Source: JBDSLU01 sp031407765
GTDB lineage: Bacteria > Acidobacteriota > Vicinamibacteria > Vicinamibacterales > Vicinamibacteraceae
Length of the DNA stretch: 22,957 nucleotides
Reading direction: 5' to 3'
Assembly: GCA_031407765.1 (NCBI GenBank)
Contig: JANOIR010000578.1
Location: 1 to 22,957 of the forward strand
Part shown: positions 1 to 6,501 of the stretch, piece by piece
Layout: each line of letters begins with the position of its first letter
Position numbering within the stretch: position 1 is the stretch's first letter
Position numbers and translations under genes: made by a program
The notes under the pieces: model-generated
Database searches by the model: none
What the model was told of the DNA's origin: nothing
The model's input: only the letters and a program-made list of their open reading frames with translations

Positions 1-20
1 TTCCGGACGGCGAGCCCAGT

Positions 21-60
21 GGGGTTGGGAGTTGGGAGTGCCTTGGGAGTTGGTCGTGGG
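21..60 (+). other. G-run tract downstream of the amidohydrolase
   Basis: Bases 1-79 hold no gene. Five short G-runs lie at 21-24, 27-29, 34-36, 45-47 and 58-60, separated by AGTT/AGTG-type linkers, with the heptamer GTTGGGA repeated in tandem. This could fold as a weak G-quadruplex on the plus strand, although one loop is 8 nt. It lies downstream of the minus-strand amidohydrolase stop. No function can be assigned. Confidence 0.3.
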
Positions 61-71
61 GAATTGGAAGT

Positions 72-100
72 TTCAACCGCTACGGAAACAGGCGGTTGAA
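72..100 (-). terminator. Stem-loop across the amidohydrolase stop codon
   Basis: A perfect 9-bp inverted repeat (TTCAACCGC at 72-80, GCGGTTGAA at 92-100) with an 11-nt loop spans the minus-strand stop codon at 80-82. In the mRNA it is a stem-loop at the exact gene end, which suits a terminator or 3'-end stabiliser. No clear U-tract follows, so intrinsic termination is unproven. Confidence 0.4.
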
Positions 101-1069
101 CGTGCCACCGAAGATCGAGGCGCGGAAGCCGTCCTCGGTCCCGAGCTGCTCGAGAATCGCTCGCTGGGTGTCGTAGACCGAGGTCTGCCAGCCGCGCGGG
201 AAGAACGACGAGTCGGTGCCGAACATCAGGCGGTCGGGCCCCAGCACCCCCATGGCGGTGCGGAACACGTCGGTCAGCGTGAGCCCGGGGTGATAGCGCA
301 CCCAGCCGTTGGTGCTCGAGGTGTCGAGCACCACGTTGGGGCAGGCTTCCGCGAGCATCAGCGCTTCGCGGAAGAAGCCGGCGCCGAAGTGCGGCACGAT
401 GATCGGCAGGCTCGGGTAGTCGACGGCGAAGCGCTGGACGTCGAGCGGCTGGCCGTAGCGCAGCTCGAAGCGGCTGCCGAGGCCGAGCCTGGCGCGGACA
501 CCCACCGACAGCACCCCGCAGTGGACGAACAGCACGGCGCCTGGCGTCGTCGCGACGGTGCCGACGACCTCCGCCACCTTGGGATCGGACAGCGAGTAGC
601 GGTGCATCGCCGGGAACAGGCAGACGACGCGCAGGCCCGGCGCGCCGAGCGCCGCGCGGACGCGCTGCAGGGCATCGGGCGCCACCGGGTTGATCATGAA
701 CCCGCCGACGATGCGCCAGGGATGGCGGGCGATGGCGGCGGCCACGGAGCTCTCGTCGCCGGGCAGGCTGGCGATCAGCATGGCGCGCCCGACGCCATAG
801 CGATCGAGCTCCGCCACCCAGCGATCGGCCAGGGCTTCCGGCGTGCCCGGATCCTCCCAGCCGAGCCGCGCGCACAGCGACGTCGCGGTGAAGGTTCCCG
901 ACGCGCCGCCGGGCAGCTGCGCGCCGAGCAGCTCGAAGAACCGCGTCGAGAAGAAGTGACAGTGGCCGTCGTTCAGCGACGCCGCCTTGGCCCGGCCGCC
1001 GGCCAGGATTTCGGCCAGCGACATCTCGCCGGTGAGGGTGATGTCCTCGTCGTGCGGTTCAGACGCCAC
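80..1069 (-). CDS. Metal-dependent amidohydrolase (amidohydrolase_2-like TIM barrel)
   Basis: This is a 329-residue cytoplasmic protein of the amidohydrolase superfamily; the substrate cannot be told from sequence. An H36-C37-H38 metal motif lies in DGHCHFF near the start, followed by H183 in VLFVHCG, H227 in IIVPHFGAG and D286 in LMFGTDSSF. This is the usual order of metal and catalytic residues in the family. There is no signal peptide. The GTG start at 1069 gives an 11-bp overlap with the upstream MATE gene, arguing for translational coupling; an internal ATG (residue 16) is a less likely alternative. The nearby exporter might handle a related compound, but that is inference. Family assignment is firm and specific function is unknown. 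Confidence 0.85.
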   Translation of the reverse strand: MASEPHDEDITLTGEMSLAEILAGGRAKAASLNDGHCHFFSTRFFELLGAQLPGGASGTFTATSLCARLGWEDPGTPEALADRWVAELDRYGVGRAMLIASLPGDESSVAAAIARHPWRIVGGFMINPVAPDALQRVRAALGAPGLRVVCLFPAMHRYSLSDPKVAEVVGTVATTPGAVLFVHCGVLSVGVRARLGLGSRFELRYGQPLDVQRFAVDYPSLPIIVPHFGAGFFREALMLAEACPNVVLDTSSTNGWVRYHPGLTLTDVFRTAMGVLGPDRLMFGTDSSFFPRGWQTSVYDTQRAILEQLGTEDGFRASIFGGTFNRLFP

Positions 1070-2444
1070 AGTGCAGTCTCCAGTCCCGGGCGGTGCGCGC
1101 CCACGTCCACGTCAACGCCGTGCCGACGACGATGAGGCTCGTCGACAGACCTATCCACACCCCAACGACGCCCCAGCCGGCGACGAACGCGAGGGTCCAG
1201 CCGATGGGGAGGCCGAGCCCCCAGTAGCCCACCAGGTTCCAGATCATCGGCCGGCGCGTCTCGCCGAGCCCGCGGAGGGCGCCGGTGGCGATCACCTGGA
1301 CGCCGTCGAAGACGGCGAACACGGCGGCCAGAGCGAGGAGCCAGACGCCCGTGTCGATCACGTCCTGATCGCGGGTGAACAGGCCGATGAGGAGCCGCGG
1401 CAACACCAGGAAGGCCAAAGCGGTGGTGGTCATCGCCGCGGTGCCCATCAGGATTGCGGCCCACCCGGCGTGCTCGGCGCCCGGACCGTCGCGCCGGCCG
1501 ACGGCGTGCCCGACGCGGACCGCCGCCGCCGAGGCGATGCCGAGCGGCACCATGAAGGCGAGGCCGGCGAGCTCGAGTGAGACTTGGTGAGCGGCGATCG
1601 CCGACGGCTTCTGGCTCGCCGCCATGGAAGACGCCACGGCGAAGCCGCCGACCTCGAACACCATCTGCAGCATCGCCGGCACGCCGAGGCGCAGCAGCAC
1701 GGCGAGGTCGGCGGCGGCCGGACGCTTGCGCACCTGCCAGACGGGCGTCCCGGTGTGGTGGCGCAGATCGTGCCAGACGATCGCCACGATCGGCAGGATC
1801 GCCATTACGATGCGGGCGATGCACGTCGCCCAGGCGGCCCCGTCGGTGCCGAGCGCCGGCAGGCCGAGATGTCCATAGATCAACGCCCAGTTGGCGACGG
1901 CGTTGAAGATGTTGGCCGCGAACAGCGCCACCATCACCGGCCGCACCAGACCGATGGCCTGCAGGTAGCGACGCGACGCGGCGTAGACGAAGAGCGGCAG
2001 CAGCGTCAGCCAGAGGATGTCGAGATTGCCGTGGACGACGTCGACGATCTCGGGGTTGAAGCCGAATCGATGCAGGAGCGACCGCTGCAGCCACAAGAGC
2101 CCGGCCAGCGGCACCGCGGCGAACAGCCCCAGCCACAGGCCCTGCCACCACCAGCGGCGGCACGCGTCGTGGTCGCCGGCGCCGTGGGCCTGCGAGACCA
2201 CCGTGTCGAGCCCGAGCATGATGCCCATGCCGCACGCGGCGAGGGCGAAGAACAGGATGCCGGCGAGGCCGACGCCGCCAATGGCCACCGGCCCGAGCGG
2301 GCCGACCATCAGCGTGTCGACGATGCCCATCGCCATCCAGCCGATTTCGGCGAGGATGACCGGCCACGCGAGCCGCCCGAGCGGACCGAGCTCGCTGCGC
2401 CACGACGCGGCCGCGCGAGGTGTGGTCGGCACGGCCGTGGACAT
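1059..2444 (-). CDS. MATE family multidrug/Na+ efflux transporter
   Basis: This 461-residue inner-membrane protein has about 12 hydrophobic segments in two MatE halves. It exports cationic drugs or metabolites in exchange for Na+ or H+. Typical family features are the N-terminal run PVILAEIGWMAMGIVDTLMV and the GLDTVVSQAHGAGD segment after the second helix. Length matches NorM/DinF-type proteins. The frame is open upstream to 2558, but the ATG at 2444 is chosen because the extra 38 residues are Arg-rich and unlike the family, and because a TATGAT hexamer lies 6 nt before this ATG. It overlaps the amidohydrolase start by 11 bp. The substrate is unknown. Confidence 0.93.
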   Translation of the reverse strand: MSTAVPTTPRAAASWRSELGPLGRLAWPVILAEIGWMAMGIVDTLMVGPLGPVAIGGVGLAGILFFALAACGMGIMLGLDTVVSQAHGAGDHDACRRWWWQGLWLGLFAAVPLAGLLWLQRSLLHRFGFNPEIVDVVHGNLDILWLTLLPLFVYAASRRYLQAIGLVRPVMVALFAANIFNAVANWALIYGHLGLPALGTDGAAWATCIARIVMAILPIVAIVWHDLRHHTGTPVWQVRKRPAAADLAVLLRLGVPAMLQMVFEVGGFAVASSMAASQKPSAIAAHQVSLELAGLAFMVPLGIASAAAVRVGHAVGRRDGPGAEHAGWAAILMGTAAMTTTALAFLVLPRLLIGLFTRDQDVIDTGVWLLALAAVFAVFDGVQVIATGALRGLGETRRPMIWNLVGYWGLGLPIGWTLAFVAGWGVVGVWIGLSTSLIVVGTALTWTWARTARDWRLHCGV

Positions 2445-2456
2445 CCCACGATCATA
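2445..2456 (-). promoter_or_regulatory. -10-like element just before the MATE start
   Basis: On the minus strand TATGAT (2456 to 2451) lies 6 nt from the ATG at 2444. A transcript from it would begin at or next to the A of the start codon, i.e. be leaderless. No Shine-Dalgarno is present and no convincing -35 was found. Confidence 0.4.
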
Positions 2457-2478
2457 CCGTCGAGACGCGGTGAGCGCC

Positions 2479-2502
2479 GGCCGCGCGTGAGAGCGCGGCC
2501 GC
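2479..2502. repeat. GC hairpin repeat, copy 1
   Basis: An 8-bp perfect stem, GGCCGCGC (2479-2486) with GCGCGGCC (2493-2500), has a GTGAGA loop and is followed by GC. The same 24-bp string recurs at 2652-2675. Between the copies lies another hairpin around 2553-2572, with arms ACGGCGCG and CGCGCCGT and loop GACA. The 245-bp spacer (2445-2689) holds these structures and no credible gene. Confidence 0.6.
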
Positions 2503-2651
2503 CGCACGAACGCCGAGGCCGCAGGCCGGAGGCGTCGTGAGGTTGACGGCGCGGACACGCGCCGTTCAACAAACCAATGCCGGCCCGCGTGAGGCGCCGC
2601 GGCGCGCCCAGCGCCGCAAATAGCAGCCGAACGCGCACACGGCCGGCCCGC

Positions 2652-2675
2652 GGCCGCGCGTGAGAGCGCGGCCGC
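2652..2675. repeat. GC hairpin repeat, copy 2, downstream of the DUF2752 gene
   Basis: This is an identical 24-bp copy of the repeat at 2479-2502, with an 8-bp stem and GTGAGA loop. It starts about 15 nt past the minus-strand stop codon of the DUF2752 gene, so it could act as a transcription terminator or mRNA 3'-end stem. There is no U-tract. Confidence 0.55.
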
Positions 2676-2689
2676 TAACCAATGGAGCG

Positions 2690-3106
2690 CTAACGCCGGG
2701 TGGCGATCAGCCAGGCCCAGTTCACGGCGAGCAGGGCTACCGCCGCGAGACGCAGCCGGCGCGCGCCCGGCGCCGACACCGTGGGCCTGAAGCGCGGCAG
2801 CCGCAAGGCGAGCACCGCGGCCGCGTAGAGGAGATAGAGCAGGCCGACGCCGCAGGCGATCGCGGCGAGCGGATTGAAGAAGAGGGCCCGATCGACATCG
2901 CCGCGGCTGAGCGCGATGATCGTGCGCGTCACGCCGCAGGTCGGACAGGGCAGCCCGGTGATCGTCTTGAAGGCGCAGCGGGGAAGCTGGATGCCCGGCG
3001 TGACGAGGGCCACGCCGAGCAGGCAGAGGGAGGCGCCGCCGACCAGGAGCCAGAGCGCTTCATGGTCGATCTCGAGGGGTTCGAGGCGGCGCCAGGTCAG
3101 GGGCAC
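2690..3106 (-). CDS. DUF2752 family small membrane protein
   Basis: This 138-residue integral membrane protein has hydrophobic segments near residues 17-36, 80-101 and 117-133. The DUF2752 signature is clear: Cys44, then C54-P-T-C57-G58 and TRT, followed by RGD (68-70), and NPL at 78-80. The biochemical role of the family is not established. The GTG start at 3106 lies 9 bp after the YIP1 stop, suggesting one operon and possible re-initiation, since there is no good Shine-Dalgarno. The cysteine cluster hints at metal or redox chemistry, but this is speculative. Confidence 0.8.
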   Translation of the reverse strand: MPLTWRRLEPLEIDHEALWLLVGGASLCLLGVALVTPGIQLPRCAFKTITGLPCPTCGVTRTIIALSRGDVDRALFFNPLAAIACGVGLLYLLYAAAVLALRLPRFRPTVSAPGARRLRLAAVALLAVNWAWLIATRR

Positions 3107-3115
3107 GACACGCGG

Positions 3116-3799
3116 CTACTGCGACAGGCCCGACGTCATGGCGCCCCCCACCCCGATGACCATCACCACGATCACCCACAGGACGCAGCACAGGATCATC
3201 GGCGAGAAGACAGCGATGGCGGCCTTGACCGGCGTCGTGTCCTGCATCTTGGCCAGGCCCATGATCGCGCAGAACACACCATAAAGACCCGCCAGCGCGC
3301 CGCAGAACGGGATGAACGCCAGGGGTGCGACGCTTCCGTTGGCGTAGGCAAACGTCCGCGCTGTCGCCTCGAAGCCGTGATTGGCCCCGCCGAGCAGACT
3401 CAAGGCCAGATGGACGATGCCGGTGAAGAAGAAGAAGCCAACGACGATCGCGGCCACCACGAAGAGCATGATCACCACGATGCCGCCGGCCGCCATGAAC
3501 CCCCCTGTGGCGTCGCCGCTCGCAAGCCCAGGCAAGCCGAACCCGACGAGGTTCAACAAGAGGACGCCGATCAGCAGGATCGAACTGCCGGCAAAGTAGT
3601 ACGTCAGAGGCGCGCCGAGCCCACCGGTGCGGCGCACGTCCGCGAAGCCGTTCATCGGGTCGGACAGAATCAGCTTCGCCGTGTCCAGCCAGCGCTGGAA
3701 GAAGGACCCCGGCTGTTCCCAGGGCGGGCCCGTGCGGGCACCCGACGACGGCGGCATGGGCGGCGTGGGAAACGATCCGGGTGTTCCGAAGTCGGTCAT
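3116..3799 (-). CDS. YIP1 family integral membrane protein
   Basis: This 227-residue protein has a Pro/Gly-rich cytoplasmic N-terminus of about 45 residues, then the segment FFQRWLDTAKLILSDPMNGF typical of bacterial Yip1-domain proteins, then four or five hydrophobic segments. Bacterial members have no settled function. The ATG at 3799 is preceded at 5 nt by a strong AGGAGG (3805-3810), which fixes the start. It is the first gene of a likely two-gene operon with the DUF2752 protein and diverges from the alpha/beta hydrolase. Family confidence is good, role unknown. Confidence 0.82.
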   Translation of the reverse strand: MTDFGTPGSFPTPPMPPSSGARTGPPWEQPGSFFQRWLDTAKLILSDPMNGFADVRRTGGLGAPLTYYFAGSSILLIGVLLLNLVGFGLPGLASGDATGGFMAAGGIVVIMLFVVAAIVVGFFFFTGIVHLALSLLGGANHGFEATARTFAYANGSVAPLAFIPFCGALAGLYGVFCAIMGLAKMQDTTPVKAAIAVFSPMILCCVLWVIVVMVIGVGGAMTSGLSQ

Positions 3800-3804
3800 T
3801 GCGG

Positions 3805-3810
3805 CCTCCT
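3805..3810 (-). promoter_or_regulatory. Shine-Dalgarno AGGAGG for the YIP1 gene
   Basis: A perfect AGGAGG on the minus strand ends 5 nt before the ATG at 3799 and decides that start. It contrasts with several neighbours that have no Shine-Dalgarno. Confidence 0.75.
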
Positions 3811-3882
3811 GCGCGCCGGGCCCAGGGCCGGACCGCGCCGATTCGCGACAAGGGGTGCGCGGAAGAGCTCCGACGCGCGGCT

Positions 3883-3911
3883 GTTATCGCACAGGTTGCC
3901 AGGGACCGCAA
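3883..3911 (-). promoter_or_regulatory. Candidate promoter for YIP1-DUF2752
   Basis: On the minus strand TTGCGG (3911-3906), a 17-nt spacer and GATAAC (3888-3883) fit a housekeeping sigma promoter. The leader would be roughly 75 nt. Its -35 lies in the same region as the plus-strand promoter's -35. Confidence 0.4.
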
Positions 3912-3926
3912 CGGGCCGGCGATAAT
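3896..3926 (+). promoter_or_regulatory. Candidate promoter for the alpha/beta hydrolase
   Basis: TTGCCA (3896-3901) and GATAAT (3921-3926) are separated by 19 nt, slightly longer than ideal. Transcription would start near 3933, which excludes the in-frame ATG at 3925 and supports the start at 3955. Confidence 0.4.
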
Positions 3927-3954
3927 GACTCGCCGGCGGCACCGGCGTCCCTGC

Positions 3955-4776
3955 ATGGATTTGCTCGCCCATACCGTCGTCGCCGCAGAAGGTGGCACGC
4001 CTCGGCACACCGCCCTGATGCTGCACGGCATCTATGGCCGCGGCCGCAACTGGGCGGCGATCGCGCGCGGCCTGACGGCGCGGCGCCCGGAGTGGGCCTC
4101 GGCGCTGGTCGACCTGCGGCTGCACGGTGCCTCGCCCGTGTTCGATCCGCCGCACACCGTCGCCGCCTGCGCCGACGACGTGCGACGCCTCATCGCGCAG
4201 GCACCGGATATCCCGGCTCCGACGGATGCCGTCGTCGGACACTCCTTTGGCGGCAAGGTGGCGCTGTCGCTCCTCGCCGACGGCGCCGCGCCGCCGTTGT
4301 CCCAGGTGTGGGTCGTCGACTCGACGCCGACCGCCGGCGAGCCGGACGGCACGGCGTGGCGGATGCTCGGCCTGGTCCGCGAGCTGCCGCAGCGGGTCGC
4401 CTCACGCACCGAGGCCATCGACGGCCTGATCGCGGGCGGCATCGGCGCCGACGTCGCGGCGTGGATGGCCTCGAATCTGCGGCGCGAAGGCGATGGCCTG
4501 GTGTGGGCCCTCGACTGGGACGCGATGACGGCGCTGCTGCGGGACTTCTTCGTGCGCGATTTGTGGCGGGTGGTCGACGCGCCGCCGCCCGGCGTCGCGC
4601 TGCACTTCGTCAAGGCCACGGAGTCGTCGCGCCTTTCCGAAGAGGCCTGTGCCCGCATCGAGGCGGCCGGCCGCGCGTCCGGCCGCGTCCACCTGCACCG
4701 GGTCGAGGGCGGGCACTGGGTGCACGCGGACAACCCGGCCGTGATCACGGCGCTGCTGGCGGACGCGCTGCCGTAG
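3955..4776 (+). CDS. Alpha/beta-fold hydrolase
   Basis: This 273-residue cytoplasmic hydrolase has the fold's landmarks: an oxyanion segment LHGIYGRGRNW near residues 22-32, the nucleophile elbow G-H-S97-F-G-G, and the catalytic His254 in EGGHWVHADNP near the C-terminus. The acid residue is presumably an Asp or Glu around 220-230 but is not certain. The LHG..G...NW opening resembles YbfF-type esterases; the substrate cannot be told. The ATG at 3955 is preferred over one at 3925, which overlaps a -10-like GATAAT. The stop TAG (4774-4776) forms the first bases of the adjoining REP-like palindrome. No cotranscribed partner is seen. Confidence 0.85.
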   Translation: MDLLAHTVVAAEGGTPRHTALMLHGIYGRGRNWAAIARGLTARRPEWASALVDLRLHGASPVFDPPHTVAACADDVRRLIAQAPDIPAPTDAVVGHSFGGKVALSLLADGAAPPLSQVWVVDSTPTAGEPDGTAWRMLGLVRELPQRVASRTEAIDGLIAGGIGADVAAWMASNLRREGDGLVWALDWDAMTALLRDFFVRDLWRVVDAPPPGVALHFVKATESSRLSEEACARIEAAGRASGRVHLHRVEGGHWVHADNPAVITALLADALP

Positions 4777-4936
4777 CAGCCCGTGGTGGAAGTGCCGCGT
4801 CGCGCCGAGACGGGCGAGGCGCGCGGCGATCCAGGCGCGAGGAGGGAGAATATCGGGAATATTCGACCGACGAGCAACGCCGAGCGCCGGGATGCATCGC
4901 CCGTCGAACGCCGCGGGACTTCCACCCCGGGCTGCT
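4775..4936. repeat. 162-bp REP/MITE-like imperfect palindrome
   Basis: The outer arms AGCAGCCCGTGGTGGA... (4775-4800) and their inverted partner (4911-4936) match at 23 of 26 positions. Nested inside are ACGGGCGA (4810-4817) with TCGCCCGT (4897-4904), and GAATAT (4848-4853) with ATATTC (4859-4864), all centred near 4856. The whole can fold as one long hairpin. The outer arm recurs as a 48-bp hairpin at 16505-16552, so this is a dispersed family. It lies between convergent genes and has no coding potential of its own. Confidence 0.8.
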
Positions 4937-4943
4937 AAGCGCC

Positions 4944-4961
4944 GACGACTCCGGAGTCGTC
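4944..4961. terminator. Hairpin at the 3' end of the solute-binding protein gene
   Basis: The perfect palindrome GACGACT-CCGG-AGTCGTC overlaps the minus-strand stop codon (4960-4962). It lies between convergent genes beside the REP-like element and could serve as a bidirectional terminator. It has no T-tract. Confidence 0.4.
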
Positions 4962-6501
4962 AGCGTTGACTCGTCGTCACCCGACGCGTCGTGCGCAGGA
5001 AGCTGAGATCCGCGATCGGCGTCAGCACGCCGGGCCGGATGTCCGGCTGCGCGATCACGACGTTGGTCTTGTGCCACAGGCTGATCGTCGGCACGGCCTC
5101 GGCGATCCGCCGCTGCGCCTCGCTGTAGAGCACCTTCTGGGTCGCGCGATCCGGCGTCTTCGAGGCGCGGTCGATCAACCCATCGACGGCCGCGTCCGAA
5201 AAGAAGCCGCGGTTCCAGCCGGTCGGCGGCACCTGTGACGAATGAAAGACGCGGCGCAGCATGTCAGGATCGGCGACGCCGACCCACTGCAGCGTGCACA
5301 TCTGGAAGTTGCCCTTGATGACGTCGGTCAGGAACGTCGCGAACTCGTAGGACCGCACCTCGACGTCGATGCCGACGCGCTTGAGGTCCTGCTGGATCAC
5401 GGTGGCCTGCAGGCGCACGAACTCGGCGTTCGACGTCTTCAGCACGAGGCGCAGCCGCGTCCGCGGTCCGTCCCCATCCGGATCGCGGTAGCCGGCTTCG
5501 TCGAGCAGCGCCTTGGCGCGCGCGGGATCGAAGGCGAACTCCGGCGCCGCCGCCTCGTAGGCCCATGACGACGGCGGCAGGATGCCCTTGGCTTCCTCGG
5601 CGAGACCGCGCCGCAGGTACTGCACGATGGCCTTGCGATCGATCGCGTGGGCCAGGGCCCGGCGCAGGCGGACGTCGCGCAGCAGCGGGTCGCGCAGGTT
5701 CAGGCCGACGTAGGCGTAGTCGCAGCCCGGCGACCGCGTCACCCGCACCTCGCCGCGTGCCTCGAGATCGCGGACGATGTCGGGCGAGAGGTCGTTGAGC
5801 ACGAGATCGATGGTGCCCTTGCGCAGCTCGAGACCGCGCATGGTGTCGTCCGGCACGACGACGAGCACGACGCCGGCATTCGAGGCCGGCCCTTCGAAGT
5901 AGCCGTCGAAGCGCGTGAGCTCGACGCGGTCGTCGGGCAGGAGTCGCTCGAATACGTAGGGGCCGCTGCCGATCGGGTGGCCGCCGATGTTCTTGGCATC
6001 AGCCGGCACGATCCCCATCACCAGGTTGATCGGAAACGACGCGAACGGCTCCTTCAACGTGAAGCGCACCGTCAGCGGATCGACCGCGTCGACCGCCTGC
6101 ACCACGCGGTAGGCGCCCTTGCGGCCGCTGGTGAAGGCGGGATCGAGAAAACTGCGGAAGGTGAAGACGACGTCGGCCGAGGTCAGGGCGCGGCCGTCGT
6201 GGAAGCGCACGTCGGGACGCAGGTGCACCAGGTAGGTGCGCTCGTCCGGCATCTCGAAGCCGGTGGCGACGTTGGGGACGACATCGAGATGCTCGTCGAG
6301 GCGGAAGAGCGGGCTGAACACCAGCTGATGGACGCGCTGCGACCCTTCGTCGATGCCGATGCGGGGATCGAGGTTGACGGGGCCGTTGGCGATCGCTACG
6401 CGGAGGTAGCCGGACGGCCCCCGACCACCCGCGCGCTGACAGGCGCCCAGGCAGGCGGCGGCTAGGAGCACGAGCGCCGTGACCGCGCGCCGCGCGATCA
6501 T
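4960..6501 (-). CDS. ABC transporter solute-binding lipoprotein, family 5 (peptide type)
   Basis: This 513-residue protein is a periplasmic or membrane-anchored binding protein of the SBP_bac_5 (OppA/DppA/NikA) type. The N-terminus is a lipoprotein signal: MIARR, a hydrophobic stretch, and the lipobox L-G-A-C21. Mature-part family features are NLDPRIGIDEGSQRVHQLVF, HLRPDVRFHDGRALTSADVVF, GSGPYVF, the DVRLRRALAHAIDR segment and SLWHKTNVV near the end. It would deliver oligopeptides or a similar ligand to an ABC importer, but no permease or ATPase gene is present here. The start at 6501 is fixed by the signal peptide and by the ATGA overlap with the mutS stop, which implies translational coupling. 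Confidence 0.92.
   Translation of the reverse strand: MIARRAVTALVLLAAACLGACQRAGGRGPSGYLRVAIANGPVNLDPRIGIDEGSQRVHQLVFSPLFRLDEHLDVVPNVATGFEMPDERTYLVHLRPDVRFHDGRALTSADVVFTFRSFLDPAFTSGRKGAYRVVQAVDAVDPLTVRFTLKEPFASFPINLVMGIVPADAKNIGGHPIGSGPYVFERLLPDDRVELTRFDGYFEGPASNAGVVLVVVPDDTMRGLELRKGTIDLVLNDLSPDIVRDLEARGEVRVTRSPGCDYAYVGLNLRDPLLRDVRLRRALAHAIDRKAIVQYLRRGLAEEAKGILPPSSWAYEAAAPEFAFDPARAKALLDEAGYRDPDGDGPRTRLRLVLKTSNAEFVRLQATVIQQDLKRVGIDVEVRSYEFATFLTDVIKGNFQMCTLQWVGVADPDMLRRVFHSSQVPPTGWNRGFFSDAAVDGLIDRASKTPDRATQKVLYSEAQRRIAEAVPTISLWHKTNVVIAQPDIRPGVLTPIADLSFLRTTRRVTTSQR

Noticed and set aside
2550..2710. Integron attC-like site, suggested by GTTCAAC, CTAACCAATG and nearby hairpins
   Set aside because: The core-like GTT/AAC strings face the wrong way around the hairpin and the second candidate (GTTAGCG) misses the GTTRRRY consensus; no integrase or cassette is seen.
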